Below are positions 19,085-28,266 of a stretch of 64,000 nucleotides of DNA, in pieces. The notes below the pieces were generated by a model. It did not search any database. It saw only the letters and a program-made list of their open reading frames with translations, and was not told where the DNA came from. The DNA comes from an uncultured Flavobacteriaceae bacterium. GTDB taxonomy: Bacteria > Bacteroidota > Bacteroidia > Flavobacteriales > Flavobacteriaceae. The stretch spans positions 1 through 64,000 of the forward strand of contig CALDYU010000022.1 of assembly GCA_937944485.1 (NCBI GenBank). The letters are read 5' to 3'. Position 1 is the stretch's first letter. Every line of letters begins with the position of its first letter. Made by a program: the position numbers and the translations under genes.

Positions 19085-19675
19085 TTAACGTCTTTTTTGC
19101 AAATTTGGAAAGCGCATGCGATAGTCCACATTAATTTTTCCTTTTGATATATTCGTCAACCGTCCTTTCAACATTCGTTTTTTCAGTGGTGAAAGCTTGT
19201 CAGTAAATAAAACGCCTTCAATATGATCATATTCATGTTGAATAACACGTGCTAATAATCCACCATAGGTTTCAGTATGCTCCTTAAAGTTATCATCTAA
19301 ATACGTAATGGTGATTGTTTCTTTCCGTTTGACATCTTCACGAACATCGGGTATACTCAAACAACCTTCATTAAAAGCCCACTCCTCTCCTACCTCCTCT
19401 TGAATTTGGGCGTTTATAAAAACCTTTTTAAAATCACGCAGTGCTTCTTGTTCTTCAGAAGATAAATCTTCATCATCAGAAAAAGGACTCGTATCTACCA
19501 AAAAAATTCGAATCGGCAGACCTATCTGGGGGGCCGCTAAACCAACACCTTTTGCACCATACATGGTTTCCCACATATTTTCAAGAAGCTCTTTTAAATT
19601 TGAGTGATCTGCTTTAATATCAGTAGCAACCTTTCTTAAAACTGGGTCGCCATATGCAACAATGGGTAAAATCAT
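19085..19675 (-). CDS. def: Peptide deformylase
   Basis: A 196-residue metalloenzyme that removes the formyl group from nascent proteins. All three motifs are intact: GVGLAAPQIG (43-52), EGCLSIP with the metal ligand C105, and HEYDH with H147 and H151. An insertion of about ten acidic residues (SDDEDLSSEEQE, near 66-77) is typical of Bacteroidota. The start codon directly follows the ruvX stop with no gap, so translation of the two is probably coupled. Confidence 0.96.
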   Translation of the reverse strand: MILPIVAYGDPVLRKVATDIKADHSNLKELLENMWETMYGAKGVGLAAPQIGLPIRIFLVDTSPFSDDEDLSSEEQEALRDFKKVFINAQIQEEVGEEWAFNEGCLSIPDVREDVKRKETITITYLDDNFKEHTETYGGLLARVIQHEYDHIEGVLFTDKLSPLKKRMLKGRLTNISKGKINVDYRMRFPNLQKRR

Positions 19676-20086
19676 TTAATTTCTATTTAAATAGGCCTGA
19701 AGAATAATAGTCGCACTAATCTCATCGATCAAAGCTTTATCTCGTCGTTGTTTACGTTTGAGTCCGCTATCAATCATTGTACGAATGGCCAATTTTGAGG
19801 TAAATCGTTCATCTTCCCTTTCAATGGGCAATTCAGGAAAAACCTCTTTTAATCGCTTTATAAACGGAGTAATTAGCAACTCAGCCTCTGACAATTCATT
19901 ATTCATTTGACGGGGCTCACCCACAACAAACTTTACAACTTTCTCTTCTAAGGTATAATTTTTCAAAAAATCAAAAAGTTCATGAGTACTCACTGTCGTT
20001 AAACCTGAAGCAATTAATTGCAGTTCATCAGTTACCGCTATTCCAGTTCTTTTTCTACCATAATCAATGGCCATTATCCTTCCCAA
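19676..20086 (-). CDS. ruvX: Holliday junction resolvase-like protein RuvX/YqgF
   Basis: A 136-residue RNase H-like nuclease involved in pre-16S rRNA 5' processing and possibly junction resolution. The N-terminus MGRIMAIDYGRKRTGIAV places the first acidic residue at D8. VVGEPRQMN and the late ALIDEISATIILQ segment complete the motif set. The start is TTG 20086, because the family begins with GRILAIDYG; the ATG four codons later would remove the GRI strand. A -7 box lies 14 bp upstream. Confidence 0.93.
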   Translation of the reverse strand: MGRIMAIDYGRKRTGIAVTDELQLIASGLTTVSTHELFDFLKNYTLEEKVVKFVVGEPRQMNNELSEAELLITPFIKRLKEVFPELPIEREDERFTSKLAIRTMIDSGLKRKQRRDKALIDEISATIILQAYLNRN

Positions 20087-20099
20087 AATACCTTTTTGG

Positions 20100-20107
20100 C
20101 AAAAATA
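20100..20107 (-). promoter_or_regulatory. Candidate -7 box for ruvX-def-DUF5606
   Basis: The reverse strand reads TATTTTTG, matching the Bacteroidota -7 consensus TAnnTTTG, 13 bases from the TTG start. No clear -33 TTTG was found at the usual spacing. Confidence 0.4.
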
Positions 20108-20161
20108 AAGTATAATTTGTTATAAGTATAAAATTGAATCACGATTTCATACTTGTCTACT

Positions 20162-20169
20162 TATATTTG
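20162..20169 (+). promoter_or_regulatory. Candidate -7 box for dapD
   Basis: TATATTTG matches TAnnTTTG and ends 19 bases before the ATG of dapD. Its position argues that the longer reading frame from the TTG at 20153 is not the real start. Confidence 0.45.
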
Positions 20170-20188
20170 CAAAAATTTATACTATATC

Positions 20189-21004
20189 ATGACGGATTTA
20201 AGGAATACCATCGAAAATGCCTGGGAAAACCGCGAACTATTAAAAGAAACTGCAACACAGAAGGCGATACGCCAAGTAATTCAATTATTAGACATAGGAG
20301 AGTTACGTTGCGCTGAACCAACTGACAATGGTTGGCAAATTAATGAATGGGTTAAAAAGGGGGTTGTATTATACTTTCCTATTCAAAAAATGGAGACCTT
20401 AGAAGCTGGCATTTTCGAATATCACGATAAAATTCCTTTAAAGAAAGATTATGCTAAAAAAGGCATTCGTGTTGTACCGCATGCTGTGGCAAGGCACGGA
20501 GCTTACATCTCAAAAGGCACTATTCTCATGCCGAGTTATGTAAATATAGGGGCATACGTAGATGAAGGTACAATGGTAGATACTTGGGCGACGGTTGGCA
20601 GTTGTGCGCAAATTGGTAGAAATGTACATTTAAGTGGTGGTGTTGGTATTGGTGGTGTTTTAGAACCTTTGCAAGCCGCTCCTGTAATTATTGAAGACAA
20701 TGCGTTTGTAGGTTCCCGTTGTATCGTTGTTGAAGGCGTTCATGTTGAAAAAGAAGCCGTTTTAGGAGCCAATGTTGTGCTCACCGCCTCTACTAAGATA
20801 ATAGATATTACTGGTTCTGAGCCAGTTGAAAAAAAAGGTAGGGTTCCTGCACGTTCAGTTGTTATACCAGGGAGTTATACAAAAACATTTCCTGCTGGAG
20901 ATTATCAAGTTCCTTGTGCGCTTATTATTGGTACCAGAAAAGAAAGTACTGATAAAAAAACCTCATTGAATGATGCCTTGAGAGAACATAATGTTGCTGT
21001 ATAA
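20189..21004 (+). CDS. dapD: Tetrahydrodipicolinate N-succinyltransferase
   Basis: A 271-residue trimeric acyltransferase of the lysine and diaminopimelate pathway. It transfers succinyl from succinyl-CoA to tetrahydrodipicolinate. A helical N-terminal domain is followed by the left-handed beta-helix of hexapeptide repeats, with VDTWATVGSCAQIGRNVHL and GGVGIGGVLEP visible. The start was set at ATG 20189 because the protein then begins MTDLRNTIENAW, as expected, and because the -7 box lies in the longer version. lysA of the same pathway is at 62.4 kb. Confidence 0.95.
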   Translation: MTDLRNTIENAWENRELLKETATQKAIRQVIQLLDIGELRCAEPTDNGWQINEWVKKGVVLYFPIQKMETLEAGIFEYHDKIPLKKDYAKKGIRVVPHAVARHGAYISKGTILMPSYVNIGAYVDEGTMVDTWATVGSCAQIGRNVHLSGGVGIGGVLEPLQAAPVIIEDNAFVGSRCIVVEGVHVEKEAVLGANVVLTASTKIIDITGSEPVEKKGRVPARSVVIPGSYTKTFPAGDYQVPCALIIGTRKESTDKKTSLNDALREHNVAV

Positions 21005-21103
21005 CCTTGTAAGAATTTTATAGCCGCTATATATACTATTTTCTAGTTTTTAAAGTTCTTATAAAAGACCACCCCGAAATGAATTACCTACGGAATATTT
21101 GCT

Positions 21104-21931
21104 ATGGAGCTTCAACGCGAAAAAATTACGGCATTAATAATTACTTACAATGAAATTGGGTATATAGAAAATTGCCTAAATTCTGTCGATTTTGCTGATG
21201 AAATCATTGTTGTAGATTCGTATAGTACTGATGGTACTTATGAATATTTATTGGCACAACCTAAGGTTAAGGTTATTCAACATCCATTTAAAAATTACAC
21301 CGCGCAAAAAGCATTTACGCTAGAACAAGCTTCAAACGACTGGGTTATTTTTGTAGATGCTGATGAAGTCGTAACAACCGAGTTACGAAAAGAAATTCTA
21401 CAGACAGTTAATAGCAATCCTAAACACGTTGCCTACTGGTTCAAAAGAACCTTTATGTTTCAACAAAAAAGACTTCGTTTTAGTGGTTGGCAAACTGATA
21501 AGAACTATCGCCTCTTTAGAAAAGGTAAAGTTCGTTTTTCTAACAAACGTATCGTACATGAAACTCTTGAAGTGAATGGAACCTCTGGTATATTAAAAGA
21601 AAAATTAACGCATTATTGTTATAGAGATTTTTTTAATTATAAGAGCAAAATGTTGACCTATGGCAGAATGAAGGCCAAAGAGGGAATACAAAAGAACAAG
21701 AAATTTAATTTTTTACTATTACTAGCGAAGCCTAGTTTCACCTTTATTTACAACTTTATATTTCGCCTGGGAATTTTGGATGGAAACAAAGGGGTAATTG
21801 TATGCTACTTGAATGCACTAGGTGATTGGGAAAGATATTTAGAGCTACGCAAATTAGAATTAGAACAAAAAGTGCCTAGCCTAAAACCCGCTCACCAAAA
21901 AGGATATCTATTTTCAAAATACCTTTTTTAA
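21104..21931 (+). CDS. GT2 glycosyltransferase, WaaE/KdtX-like
   Basis: A 275-residue cytoplasmic or membrane-associated glycosyltransferase of the LPS-core WaaE type. The nucleotide-sugar fold begins ITALIITYNEIGYIENCL, the metal motif is FVDADEV (D85-D87), and the acceptor region holds FSGWQTDKNYRLFRKG and RIVHETLE. The closing part DGNKGVIVCYLNALG is characteristic. It is clearly homologous to the C-terminal half of the fused protein at 22862-24697. It probably adds a sugar to lipopolysaccharide core or a related surface polymer. It lies 99 bp after dapD and 247 bp before the next gene. Confidence 0.88.
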   Translation: MELQREKITALIITYNEIGYIENCLNSVDFADEIIVVDSYSTDGTYEYLLAQPKVKVIQHPFKNYTAQKAFTLEQASNDWVIFVDADEVVTTELRKEILQTVNSNPKHVAYWFKRTFMFQQKRLRFSGWQTDKNYRLFRKGKVRFSNKRIVHETLEVNGTSGILKEKLTHYCYRDFFNYKSKMLTYGRMKAKEGIQKNKKFNFLLLLAKPSFTFIYNFIFRLGILDGNKGVIVCYLNALGDWERYLELRKLELEQKVPSLKPAHQKGYLFSKYLF

Positions 21932-22034
21932 AACCTACTATTCTTAGAGGTTTGTTATACCAAATAATTTACAAATCTATTCGATCTGCCATGGGCAATT
22001 TGAATTAATATTTTAGTTATCATCAAATTAATTT

Positions 22035-22042
22035 TACTTTTG
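22035..22042 (+). promoter_or_regulatory. Candidate -7 box for the surface-polymer operon
   Basis: TACTTTTG matches TAnnTTTG in the 247 bp gap before the nucleotidyltransferase gene. It would give a leader of about 130 bases. No good -33 element was seen, so this is a weak call. Confidence 0.3.
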
Positions 22043-22178
22043 ACCTGAAGCTAAAATAGCTGGCACATTAAAATAAAAGAGGATTTATTGTAAAAGATAA
22101 TTTTTCGAATTAAATCGCTCTAACTGATTTACCGTAATAATTTCTCGGTATCGCTTTCAGTTTTAAAACAACCATATA

Positions 22179-22862
22179 GTGAAAATTGTAATTCTAGCTG
22201 CGGGCATTGGTTCAAGATTGGGAAATCCTTTTCCTAAGCCACTTACTCCTTTAAAAAATGGTAAAACCATCATGGGCATGCAAGTTGAAAATCTTAGCAA
22301 GCATTTTTCTATCGACGATATTCATACCGTGGTTGGTTTTAAAAAGGATTTGATCATGGAGCGTTTTCCTGAGTTAATATATATCTACAATCCGTTTTTT
22401 GATCGAACCAACACTTCAAAAAGTCTGTTGAAAGCCTTAACCAAACACAAAAATAATGCGGTGCTGTGGTTGAACGGAGATGTGGTTTTTGATGCTGAAC
22501 TATTGACGATTTTACAACCGTATATTCAAAAAAAATCATCTTTTGTAGCCGTAAACACTAGTAAAGTTGCGGAAGAAGAAGTGAAATACACTCTGAAAAA
22601 TGGTTTCATTGATGAACTATCAAAAACTGTTCAAAATGGGCTGGGCGAAGCCGTCGGTATAAATTTCATTGCTGCAAAAGACATTAATTCGTTTATTAAA
22701 CGGTTAAAGGAATGTGACGACAATGACTATTTTGAAAGAGGTTTAGAATTAGCAATTGAAAAAGATGGTGTACAAATTTCAGCTGTAGATATATCTCAAT
22801 TTGATTGTATGGAAGTTGATTTTAGAGAAGATTTGGATAACGCTAACCATATTTTCCAATAA
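22179..22862 (+). CDS. LicC-like nucleotidyltransferase
   Basis: A 227-residue sugar- or choline-phosphate nucleotidyltransferase. It starts at GTG 22179 with KIVILAAGIGSRLG, then NPFPKPLTPL, the two parts of the nucleotide-binding signature. NGDVVFDAELL supplies the metal-binding Asp, and DYFERGLELAI resembles the C-terminal part of LicC-type cytidylyltransferases. It probably makes a CDP- or UDP-activated donor. Its stop overlaps the start of the fused transferase by 1 bp, and LicD follows, so it likely activates the group that LicD transfers. Sugar-1-phosphate activation remains possible. Confidence 0.78.
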   Translation: MKIVILAAGIGSRLGNPFPKPLTPLKNGKTIMGMQVENLSKHFSIDDIHTVVGFKKDLIMERFPELIYIYNPFFDRTNTSKSLLKALTKHKNNAVLWLNGDVVFDAELLTILQPYIQKKSSFVAVNTSKVAEEEVKYTLKNGFIDELSKTVQNGLGEAVGINFIAAKDINSFIKRLKECDDNDYFERGLELAIEKDGVQISAVDISQFDCMEVDFREDLDNANHIFQ

Positions 22863-24697
22863 TGAAGTTTATTCTTTTCTGCCAGAACGCGTATGCTTTT
22901 GGCATCATGGCACCGTTGCGCGATGCAATTTTCGCTCAAGGTGATGAATATCTGTGGTATCTCCCCAACAAATTATTAAAACAATTTCCTTTTGTCAATG
23001 AGCATCATACAACGAGTATTGTAGACCTACAATGGTACAAAAGTGATGTTATTTTTGTGCCTGGTAACGAAGTACCATACTATTTAAGAGGGGTTAAAAC
23101 TCAAATATTTCATGGCTTAGCGGGTGAAAAAAAAGGACATTTTAGAATTCGTCACTATTTTGATTTATACCTTACTCAGGGGCCCTTCTTTACAAGACGT
23201 TTTAATGAATTAAGAGATAAGCATAACAACTTTGATGTTGTGGAAACAGGGTGGCCTAAACTCGATATTTATGCAAAAGAAAAGAACGCCTATCGAGAAG
23301 AAAAAAATGCCCTTTTAAAAAAACACAAGGCAACTAAAATAATACTATATGCCCCTACATTTTCACCAAGCCTAACCTCTGCACCAGAATTAATAGATGA
23401 TATTGAGAATTTAGCAAACAACGCGAACTACTTAATTCTAATCAAGTTTCATGACCTCATGCATTCAAGCTGGATTAGCGCCTATAAATCCTTAGCCAAT
23501 AAATATGATACTATTCTTTTCAAAGAAGAAAGTAATATCATTAAATTCTTAATTCTTGCTGATATTTTAATTAGTGACACCTCATCAGTCATTTACGAGT
23601 TTTTACTCCTAGATAAGCCCGCTATTTCATATAAATCAATATCCAATCATATTCGCTGGGAAAATATTACGCAAAAAGGTCAGCTACCAAAAAGCGTATT
23701 AGACAATTTAAAACATGATGATTATGCTTCACAACGACATGAATTAAATCAACTATTTCATCCTTACCAAGATGGGAAATCTGCGGAACGTATGGTAGAA
23801 GCAGCTAAGAAATACGTTAAAGAAAAAGGAGTTCCTGACACTAGAAAACTATCTATTGCAAGAAAAATTAAGATAGACACTCTATTTAATCGACCTATTG
23901 AAAACCTATGGAACCCGAAGAAAAAACATAAAATTTCGGCAGTTTTCATAACACTTAATGAAATTGACAATATCGATGAAGTACTCACGAATGTTCAATT
24001 CGCAGATGAGATCATTGTGGTCGATTCATTTAGCACTGATGGAACCGTTGAACGTATTAAAAAAAGACCAGAAATTAAACTGATACAGCGACCATTCGTA
24101 AATTACACAGACCAAAAATCTTTCGCTTTACGCCAAGCCTCTAATGATTGGGTTTTATTCATGGACGCTGACGAACGTTTGACAGATCCTTTAAAAAATG
24201 AAATATTAAAAGTGGTTAATAGTACTGCAGATATCAGTGCATACTATTTTTATCGCAGTTTTATATTTCAGAAAAAAGTATTGCGCTTCAGCGGATGGCA
24301 AAGTGATAAGAATTTTCGGCTTTTCAGAAAAAGCAAAGCTGCTTTTACCAAAGATCGAATTGTGCACGAAACTTTAATTGTGGATGGAAAAATCGGAGAA
24401 CTAAAAAATAAATTGATTCATTATTCCTATAAAAATTATTCAGACTATAAGGGAAAGATGATTAAATACGGGCGTATGAAAGCTCAGGAAGAAATTTCGA
24501 AAAACTATAGTCCAACGGGATATCATTTTATCTTTAGACCAGTCTATAAATTTTTAAATCATTATATTTTTAGATTGGGTTTTCTTGATGGCAAAAAAGG
24601 AATAATAATTTGTTATTTAAACGCTTTGGGCGTTTATAGTCGTTATAAAGAATTGAGAAGACTACGACGGTTAAGTAAAATACAACCCCCCAAATAA
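22862..24697 (+). CDS. Fused CDP-glycerol glycerophosphotransferase and GT2
   Basis: A 611-residue fusion. Residues 1 to about 350 are a CDP-glycerol glycerophosphotransferase (TagF/TagB family). The domain shows TQIFHGLAGEKKG, ILYAPTFSPSL and the family motif ISDTSSVIYEFLLLDKPAI. After a linker, residues from about 355 to 611 are a WaaE-like GT2 with ISAVFITLNE, FMDADER (metal motif near 435) and DGKKGIIICYLNALG. That half matches the separate GT2 at 21104 along its whole length. The product may place glycerol phosphate or a similar group on a glycan that the second domain extends. Acting on a Gram-negative LPS core or capsule is an inference. The gene is coupled to the nucleotidyltransferase upstream and to licD 14 bp downstream. 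Confidence 0.85.
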   Translation: MKFILFCQNAYAFGIMAPLRDAIFAQGDEYLWYLPNKLLKQFPFVNEHHTTSIVDLQWYKSDVIFVPGNEVPYYLRGVKTQIFHGLAGEKKGHFRIRHYFDLYLTQGPFFTRRFNELRDKHNNFDVVETGWPKLDIYAKEKNAYREEKNALLKKHKATKIILYAPTFSPSLTSAPELIDDIENLANNANYLILIKFHDLMHSSWISAYKSLANKYDTILFKEESNIIKFLILADILISDTSSVIYEFLLLDKPAISYKSISNHIRWENITQKGQLPKSVLDNLKHDDYASQRHELNQLFHPYQDGKSAERMVEAAKKYVKEKGVPDTRKLSIARKIKIDTLFNRPIENLWNPKKKHKISAVFITLNEIDNIDEVLTNVQFADEIIVVDSFSTDGTVERIKKRPEIKLIQRPFVNYTDQKSFALRQASNDWVLFMDADERLTDPLKNEILKVVNSTADISAYYFYRSFIFQKKVLRFSGWQSDKNFRLFRKSKAAFTKDRIVHETLIVDGKIGELKNKLIHYSYKNYSDYKGKMIKYGRMKAQEEISKNYSPTGYHFIFRPVYKFLNHYIFRLGFLDGKKGIIICYLNALGVYSRYKELRRLRRLSKIQPPK

Positions 24698-24711
24698 ATA
24701 CAGTCCATTTT

Positions 24712-25296
24712 ATGGCATATGATATAACCCTAGAAGGAAAAAATCTCGAAAGCGCAGAAAGATTACTCGAAGAAATAAGTACAATTTTCGAACATCACCA
24801 AATTACGTTTTGGCTTGAAGGAGGCACCTTACTAGGTATACGTAGAGAAAATAGGTTGCTCCCTTGGGATAACGATATAGATATATCACTACATGCAGAT
24901 CAAAGCCCTAAACTAAAAGAGTTAGTTTCAGATCTTAAAAATAAAGGTTTTCGAGTTCGTGAACGCAGATTTACGAAAACCAGTACTTTTTTTCGTAAAA
25001 ATGATCTGAGAATGATTAAAATACGGTCGAAACGTTTTTTCGGATTATTAAAAGGGAAAGTATGTTTAGACGTGTTCGTAAAGTACACCGATTCAGGAAA
25101 AACCTATTGGGAAATTGACAATAAAACCAAGTTCGTACCTGAAAAATTCTACTCAGAATTTAAAACAATTCGCTTTAAAAATAAAGACTATCCTATACCC
25201 CAAGATACCGATGACTACTTAACCTATAGATACGGAGATTGGAAAACTCCAGTAAAAGATTGGAACACTTCTACAGACGATAAGGCCCTAGCATGA
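24712..25296 (+). CDS. LicD family phosphotransferase
   Basis: A 194-residue enzyme of the LicD/fukutin nucleotidyltransferase-fold family, which moves phosphocholine or another phospho-group from a CDP donor to a glycan. The signature is present: FWLEGGTLLGIRREN followed by PWDNDIDIS, the acidic triad of the active site. Later KTPVKDWNTSTDD is the family-like end. It is the last gene of the forward operon and stops 1 bp before the end of the convergent TagD-like gene. The nature of the phospho-group is not shown by sequence. Confidence 0.87.
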   Translation: MAYDITLEGKNLESAERLLEEISTIFEHHQITFWLEGGTLLGIRRENRLLPWDNDIDISLHADQSPKLKELVSDLKNKGFRVRERRFTKTSTFFRKNDLRMIKIRSKRFFGLLKGKVCLDVFVKYTDSGKTYWEIDNKTKFVPEKFYSEFKTIRFKNKDYPIPQDTDDYLTYRYGDWKTPVKDWNTSTDDKALA

Positions 25297-25297
25297 T

Positions 25298-25906
25298 TTA
25301 TTTTTGACCTATATTTAGAGTCTGCTTAAGTATAGTACTACTTACATTTTCAGTATAAGGGAAATACTCCATAGCGCAACTAACCTTTGGGTAACGCCCT
25401 TTCCAATCGCTACCAACCGAAATGGCATCAATTTTATATTCATCAACAATTCGTTGCTTATTTTTATCAACCTGAGCAATCACTTCATCAACCAAGCCTA
25501 TTGCTTTTACGACATCGATGCGTTCTTTAAACGGAATTACTGGTTTTTTTCCTTTTTCTTTCTCTATAAGCTCATCGGTAGAAACGCCAACAATTAAATA
25601 ATCACAAAGCTCTTTAGATTTGATCAAAATATTCAAATGTCCAAAATGAAAAATATCAAATGCACCGGAGGTGTACATTCTATTGTATTTCGATTTAGGT
25701 TTTACGGAAGCTCTGATACTATTAGCATCTATTTCATATGACCACTTTTTATGAGGCACCTGTACATAAAGAAAATTTAGAATCTCTAATACCTCATTGG
25801 GACTTTCTGGATTTGAAGATTGCATCAATATTTGCTGATTGGATATCGACACCACTTTCCAATTAGGAAATTTACGGGCTATCTTTTTTTCCACCGAACT
25901 AATCAT
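25298..25906 (-). CDS. TagD-like cytidylyltransferase with N-terminal extension
   Basis: A 202-residue nucleotidyltransferase. The catalytic domain (about residues 64-200) shows SGAFDIFHFGHL, the HxGH motif of glycerol-3-phosphate and ethanolamine/choline-phosphate cytidylyltransferases, and later VDEVIAQVDKNKQ. An N-terminal region of about 60 residues is additional to the usual 130-residue TagD. I chose ATG 25906 rather than a TTG 39 bp upstream. Facing the TagF-like gene on the other strand, it is the natural source of a CDP-alcohol such as CDP-glycerol for that transferase. It has its own promoter region, shared with the Sua5 gene. Confidence 0.82.
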   Translation of the reverse strand: MISSVEKKIARKFPNWKVVSISNQQILMQSSNPESPNEVLEILNFLYVQVPHKKWSYEIDANSIRASVKPKSKYNRMYTSGAFDIFHFGHLNILIKSKELCDYLIVGVSTDELIEKEKGKKPVIPFKERIDVVKAIGLVDEVIAQVDKNKQRIVDEYKIDAISVGSDWKGRYPKVSCAMEYFPYTENVSSTILKQTLNIGQK

Positions 25907-26038
25907 TCTTATTTTATCTAATTTCGGTCGAAAGTACAAAATCAATCTACAATGACGACCTATCGCAATACTTTATTACAAAAAAATAAATGCCAAAAAT
26001 ATTTCAACAAATACAAATGTTTTCAACAATTAGAAAAC

Positions 26039-26046
26039 TATTTTTG
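26039..26046 (+). promoter_or_regulatory. Candidate -7 box for the Sua5-CCA operon
   Basis: TATTTTTG matches TAnnTTTG and ends 19 bases before the TTG start at 26066. The -33 element is not clear. Confidence 0.4.
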
Positions 26047-26065
26047 TAGTTGATAATCGAATATT

Positions 26066-26626
26066 TTGACACAAGAAATTAACAAGACTATTGAGGTTCT
26101 GACTGCTGGCGGACTTATACTTTATCCTACTGATACGGTTTGGGGTATTGGTTGTGATGCAACTAATGTGGAAGCCGTACAAAAAGTCTATAAGCTGAAA
26201 CAACGAGAAGACAGCAAAGCTCTTATTTGCTTAGTTGCCAATGATGCCATGCTAGAACGTCATGTTCTAGAAGTACCCGACATGGCCTATGATATTATGG
26301 ACTTATCAACTAAGCCTACAACTATCGTATTTGATGACCCAAAGGGAGTTGCAAAAAATCTTGTTGCAAAAGATAATACGCTTGCTATACGTGTAGCTTC
26401 TGATAAATTCTGTCAGTATCTCATCAATAAATTCAAAAAACCAATAGTATCTACTTCAGCTAATATTTCAGGAAAATCAACTCCAAAACAATTTTCTGAA
26501 ATTGAAGAACCAATTTTAGAAGGTGTCGACTATATCGTAAATTTAGAGCGTGGCAAAAAAGCCCATACCCCTTCAGCAATAATTAAACTTAGTGCCGATG
26601 GAACGGTAAAAGTGATACGAGCATAA
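26066..26626 (+). CDS. L-threonylcarbamoyladenylate synthase (Sua5/YrdC family)
   Basis: A 186-residue enzyme that makes threonylcarbamoyl-AMP from threonine, bicarbonate and ATP for the t6A37 modification of tRNAs. The YrdC fold is shown by [27 protein letters not shown] and the late [10 protein letters not shown]. It is the short, single-domain form. The start is TTG 26066, supported by the -7 box just upstream and the lack of a nearby ATG. Its stop overlaps the start of the CCA-adding gene by 1 bp, so two tRNA-maturation functions are translationally coupled. Confidence 0.9.
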   Translation: MTQEINKTIEVLTAGGLILYPTDTVWGIGCDATNVEAVQKVYKLKQREDSKALICLVANDAMLERHVLEVPDMAYDIMDLSTKPTTIVFDDPKGVAKNLVAKDNTLAIRVASDKFCQYLINKFKKPIVSTSANISGKSTPKQFSEIEEPILEGVDYIVNLERGKKAHTPSAIIKLSADGTVKVIRA

Positions 26627-28050
26627 TGACACAAAATAATTTTCAAGAAGCACTTCGAGATCCTGTATTCGAATCACTCCATAAAGCAGCCAAAGAATTA
26701 AACGTAACCTGTTATGTCATTGGAGGCTTCGTGCGCGATTATTTGTTAAAACGTGGCACTGCCAAAGATATTGATATTGTAGTAGTAGGAAGCGGAATTG
26801 AACTTGCTCGTAAAGTAGCCTCTTTGTTGCCTTCCAAACCCAAGGTTTCCGTTTTTAAAAATTTTGGCACGGCCATGCTAAAATTCGATGATATTGAACT
26901 TGAGTTTGTAGGAGCGCGCAAAGAAAGTTATCATCGTAATAGTAGAAAACCGATTGTTGAAAATGGAACGCTAGAAGATGACCAGAATCGAAGAGATTTT
27001 ACTATAAATGCTCTAGCACTATCCTTGAACGAAACTGATTTCGGAGATCTTATAGATCCGTTCAATGGGGTTTTAGACCTCGAAAACAAAATTATAAAAA
27101 CGCCTCTTGAACCGACAATCACGTATTCTGATGATCCATTACGAATGATGCGTGCCATACGTTTTGCAAGCCAATTGAATTTTCAGATTGCAACACCTTC
27201 ATTAGATGCCATAACTTCGAATAAAGAGCGAATTAAAATAATCTCAAATGAACGTATTGTAGACGAACTACATAAAATCTTGGCAAGTCCGAAACCATCC
27301 ATTGCATTTGCTTTACTACATGAAACAGGGCTTTTAAGCTTTATACTGCCTGAGTTAGTTGCACTGCAAGGTATTGAAGAAATAGAGGGTCAACGTCATA
27401 AAGATAATTTTTGGCATACTTTAGAGGTGGTTGATAATATTTGTAAAACGACAGATAATCTATGGCTGCGTTGGGCAGCCTTATTACACGATATTGGTAA
27501 GGCGCCTACAAAAAAGTTTCAAAAAAAAATAGGCTGGACATTTCATGGTCACGAATTTCAGGGCTCAAAGATGGTTTACAAGATTTTTAAGCGCCTAAGG
27601 CTACCTTTAAATGACAAGATGAAATTTGTTCAAAAAATGGTACTCCTGAGTTCACGTCCAATAATACTTTCTGAAGACTTCACTACAGATTCGGCAGTAC
27701 GTAGATTAATATTTGATGCAGGAGATCACGTAGAAGATCTAATGACCCTCTGCGAAGCAGATATAACCACGAAAAACACCAAAAAGCAAAAAAAGTATAA
27801 AAACAACTTTAATATTGTTCGTCAAAAAATTCAAGAGGTAGAGGAACGAGATCATATTCGCAATTTTCAACCCCCCATATCTGGTGAAGAAATTATGAAA
27901 ACCTTTAATTTAAAACCTTCTAAAGAAATAGGTACTATTAAAGAAGCTATCAAAGAGGCTATTTTAGATGGACAAATTCCTAACGAATACAAATCGGCCA
28001 GAGTCTTTATGCTTCAAAAAGGAAAAGAACTAGGCCTATCTCAAGATTAA
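26626..28050 (+). CDS. CCA tRNA nucleotidyltransferase with HD domain
   Basis: A 474-residue enzyme that builds or repairs the CCA end of tRNA. The head domain has GGFVRDYLL and the metal motif DIDIVVVG, then [11 protein letters not shown]. The neck and body follow, and [16 protein letters not shown] marks an HD phosphohydrolase-type domain that can give phosphatase activity. Length and order agree with the bacterial class II enzyme of Bacteroidota. It is coupled to the Sua5 gene. No terminator was seen after it. Confidence 0.94.
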   Translation: MTQNNFQEALRDPVFESLHKAAKELNVTCYVIGGFVRDYLLKRGTAKDIDIVVVGSGIELARKVASLLPSKPKVSVFKNFGTAMLKFDDIELEFVGARKESYHRNSRKPIVENGTLEDDQNRRDFTINALALSLNETDFGDLIDPFNGVLDLENKIIKTPLEPTITYSDDPLRMMRAIRFASQLNFQIATPSLDAITSNKERIKIISNERIVDELHKILASPKPSIAFALLHETGLLSFILPELVALQGIEEIEGQRHKDNFWHTLEVVDNICKTTDNLWLRWAALLHDIGKAPTKKFQKKIGWTFHGHEFQGSKMVYKIFKRLRLPLNDKMKFVQKMVLLSSRPIILSEDFTTDSAVRRLIFDAGDHVEDLMTLCEADITTKNTKKQKKYKNNFNIVRQKIQEVEERDHIRNFQPPISGEEIMKTFNLKPSKEIGTIKEAIKEAILDGQIPNEYKSARVFMLQKGKELGLSQD

Positions 28051-28145
28051 CTATCTATTTATCAATACATTAACAAAATGCGTGTTTGTTTCAAAACAGG
28101 TTTCTCGACTATGAATCAGTAATTTTATTATTATTCTTCTATTTT

Positions 28146-28173
28146 TGTAAGAATTTAGAATTTTTGTAAGAAT
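28146..28173 (+). promoter_or_regulatory. Two TGTAAGAAT direct repeats, putative activator site
   Basis: TTTTTGTAAGAAT occurs twice with starts 19 bp apart (nine-base cores 28146-28154 and 28165-28173), about 85 bp before a -7 box. The same core occurs four times before the second copy of the operon. The spacing of about two helical turns suggests a dimer- or LytTR-like binding site, but the regulator is unknown. Confidence 0.5.
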
Positions 28174-28258
28174 AAAATATTCACCAACAGAATATTGCAG
28201 TTCATAACGAAGTAAGCGTTAAAGACAACATTACATTACCAAATCACAGTAATAGTGC

Positions 28259-28266
28259 TATTTTTG
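28259..28266 (+). promoter_or_regulatory. Candidate -7 box for adhesin operon A
   Basis: TATTTTTG matches TAnnTTTG. No -33 TTTG is present at the normal distance, which fits a promoter that needs an activator at the upstream repeats. Confidence 0.4.
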
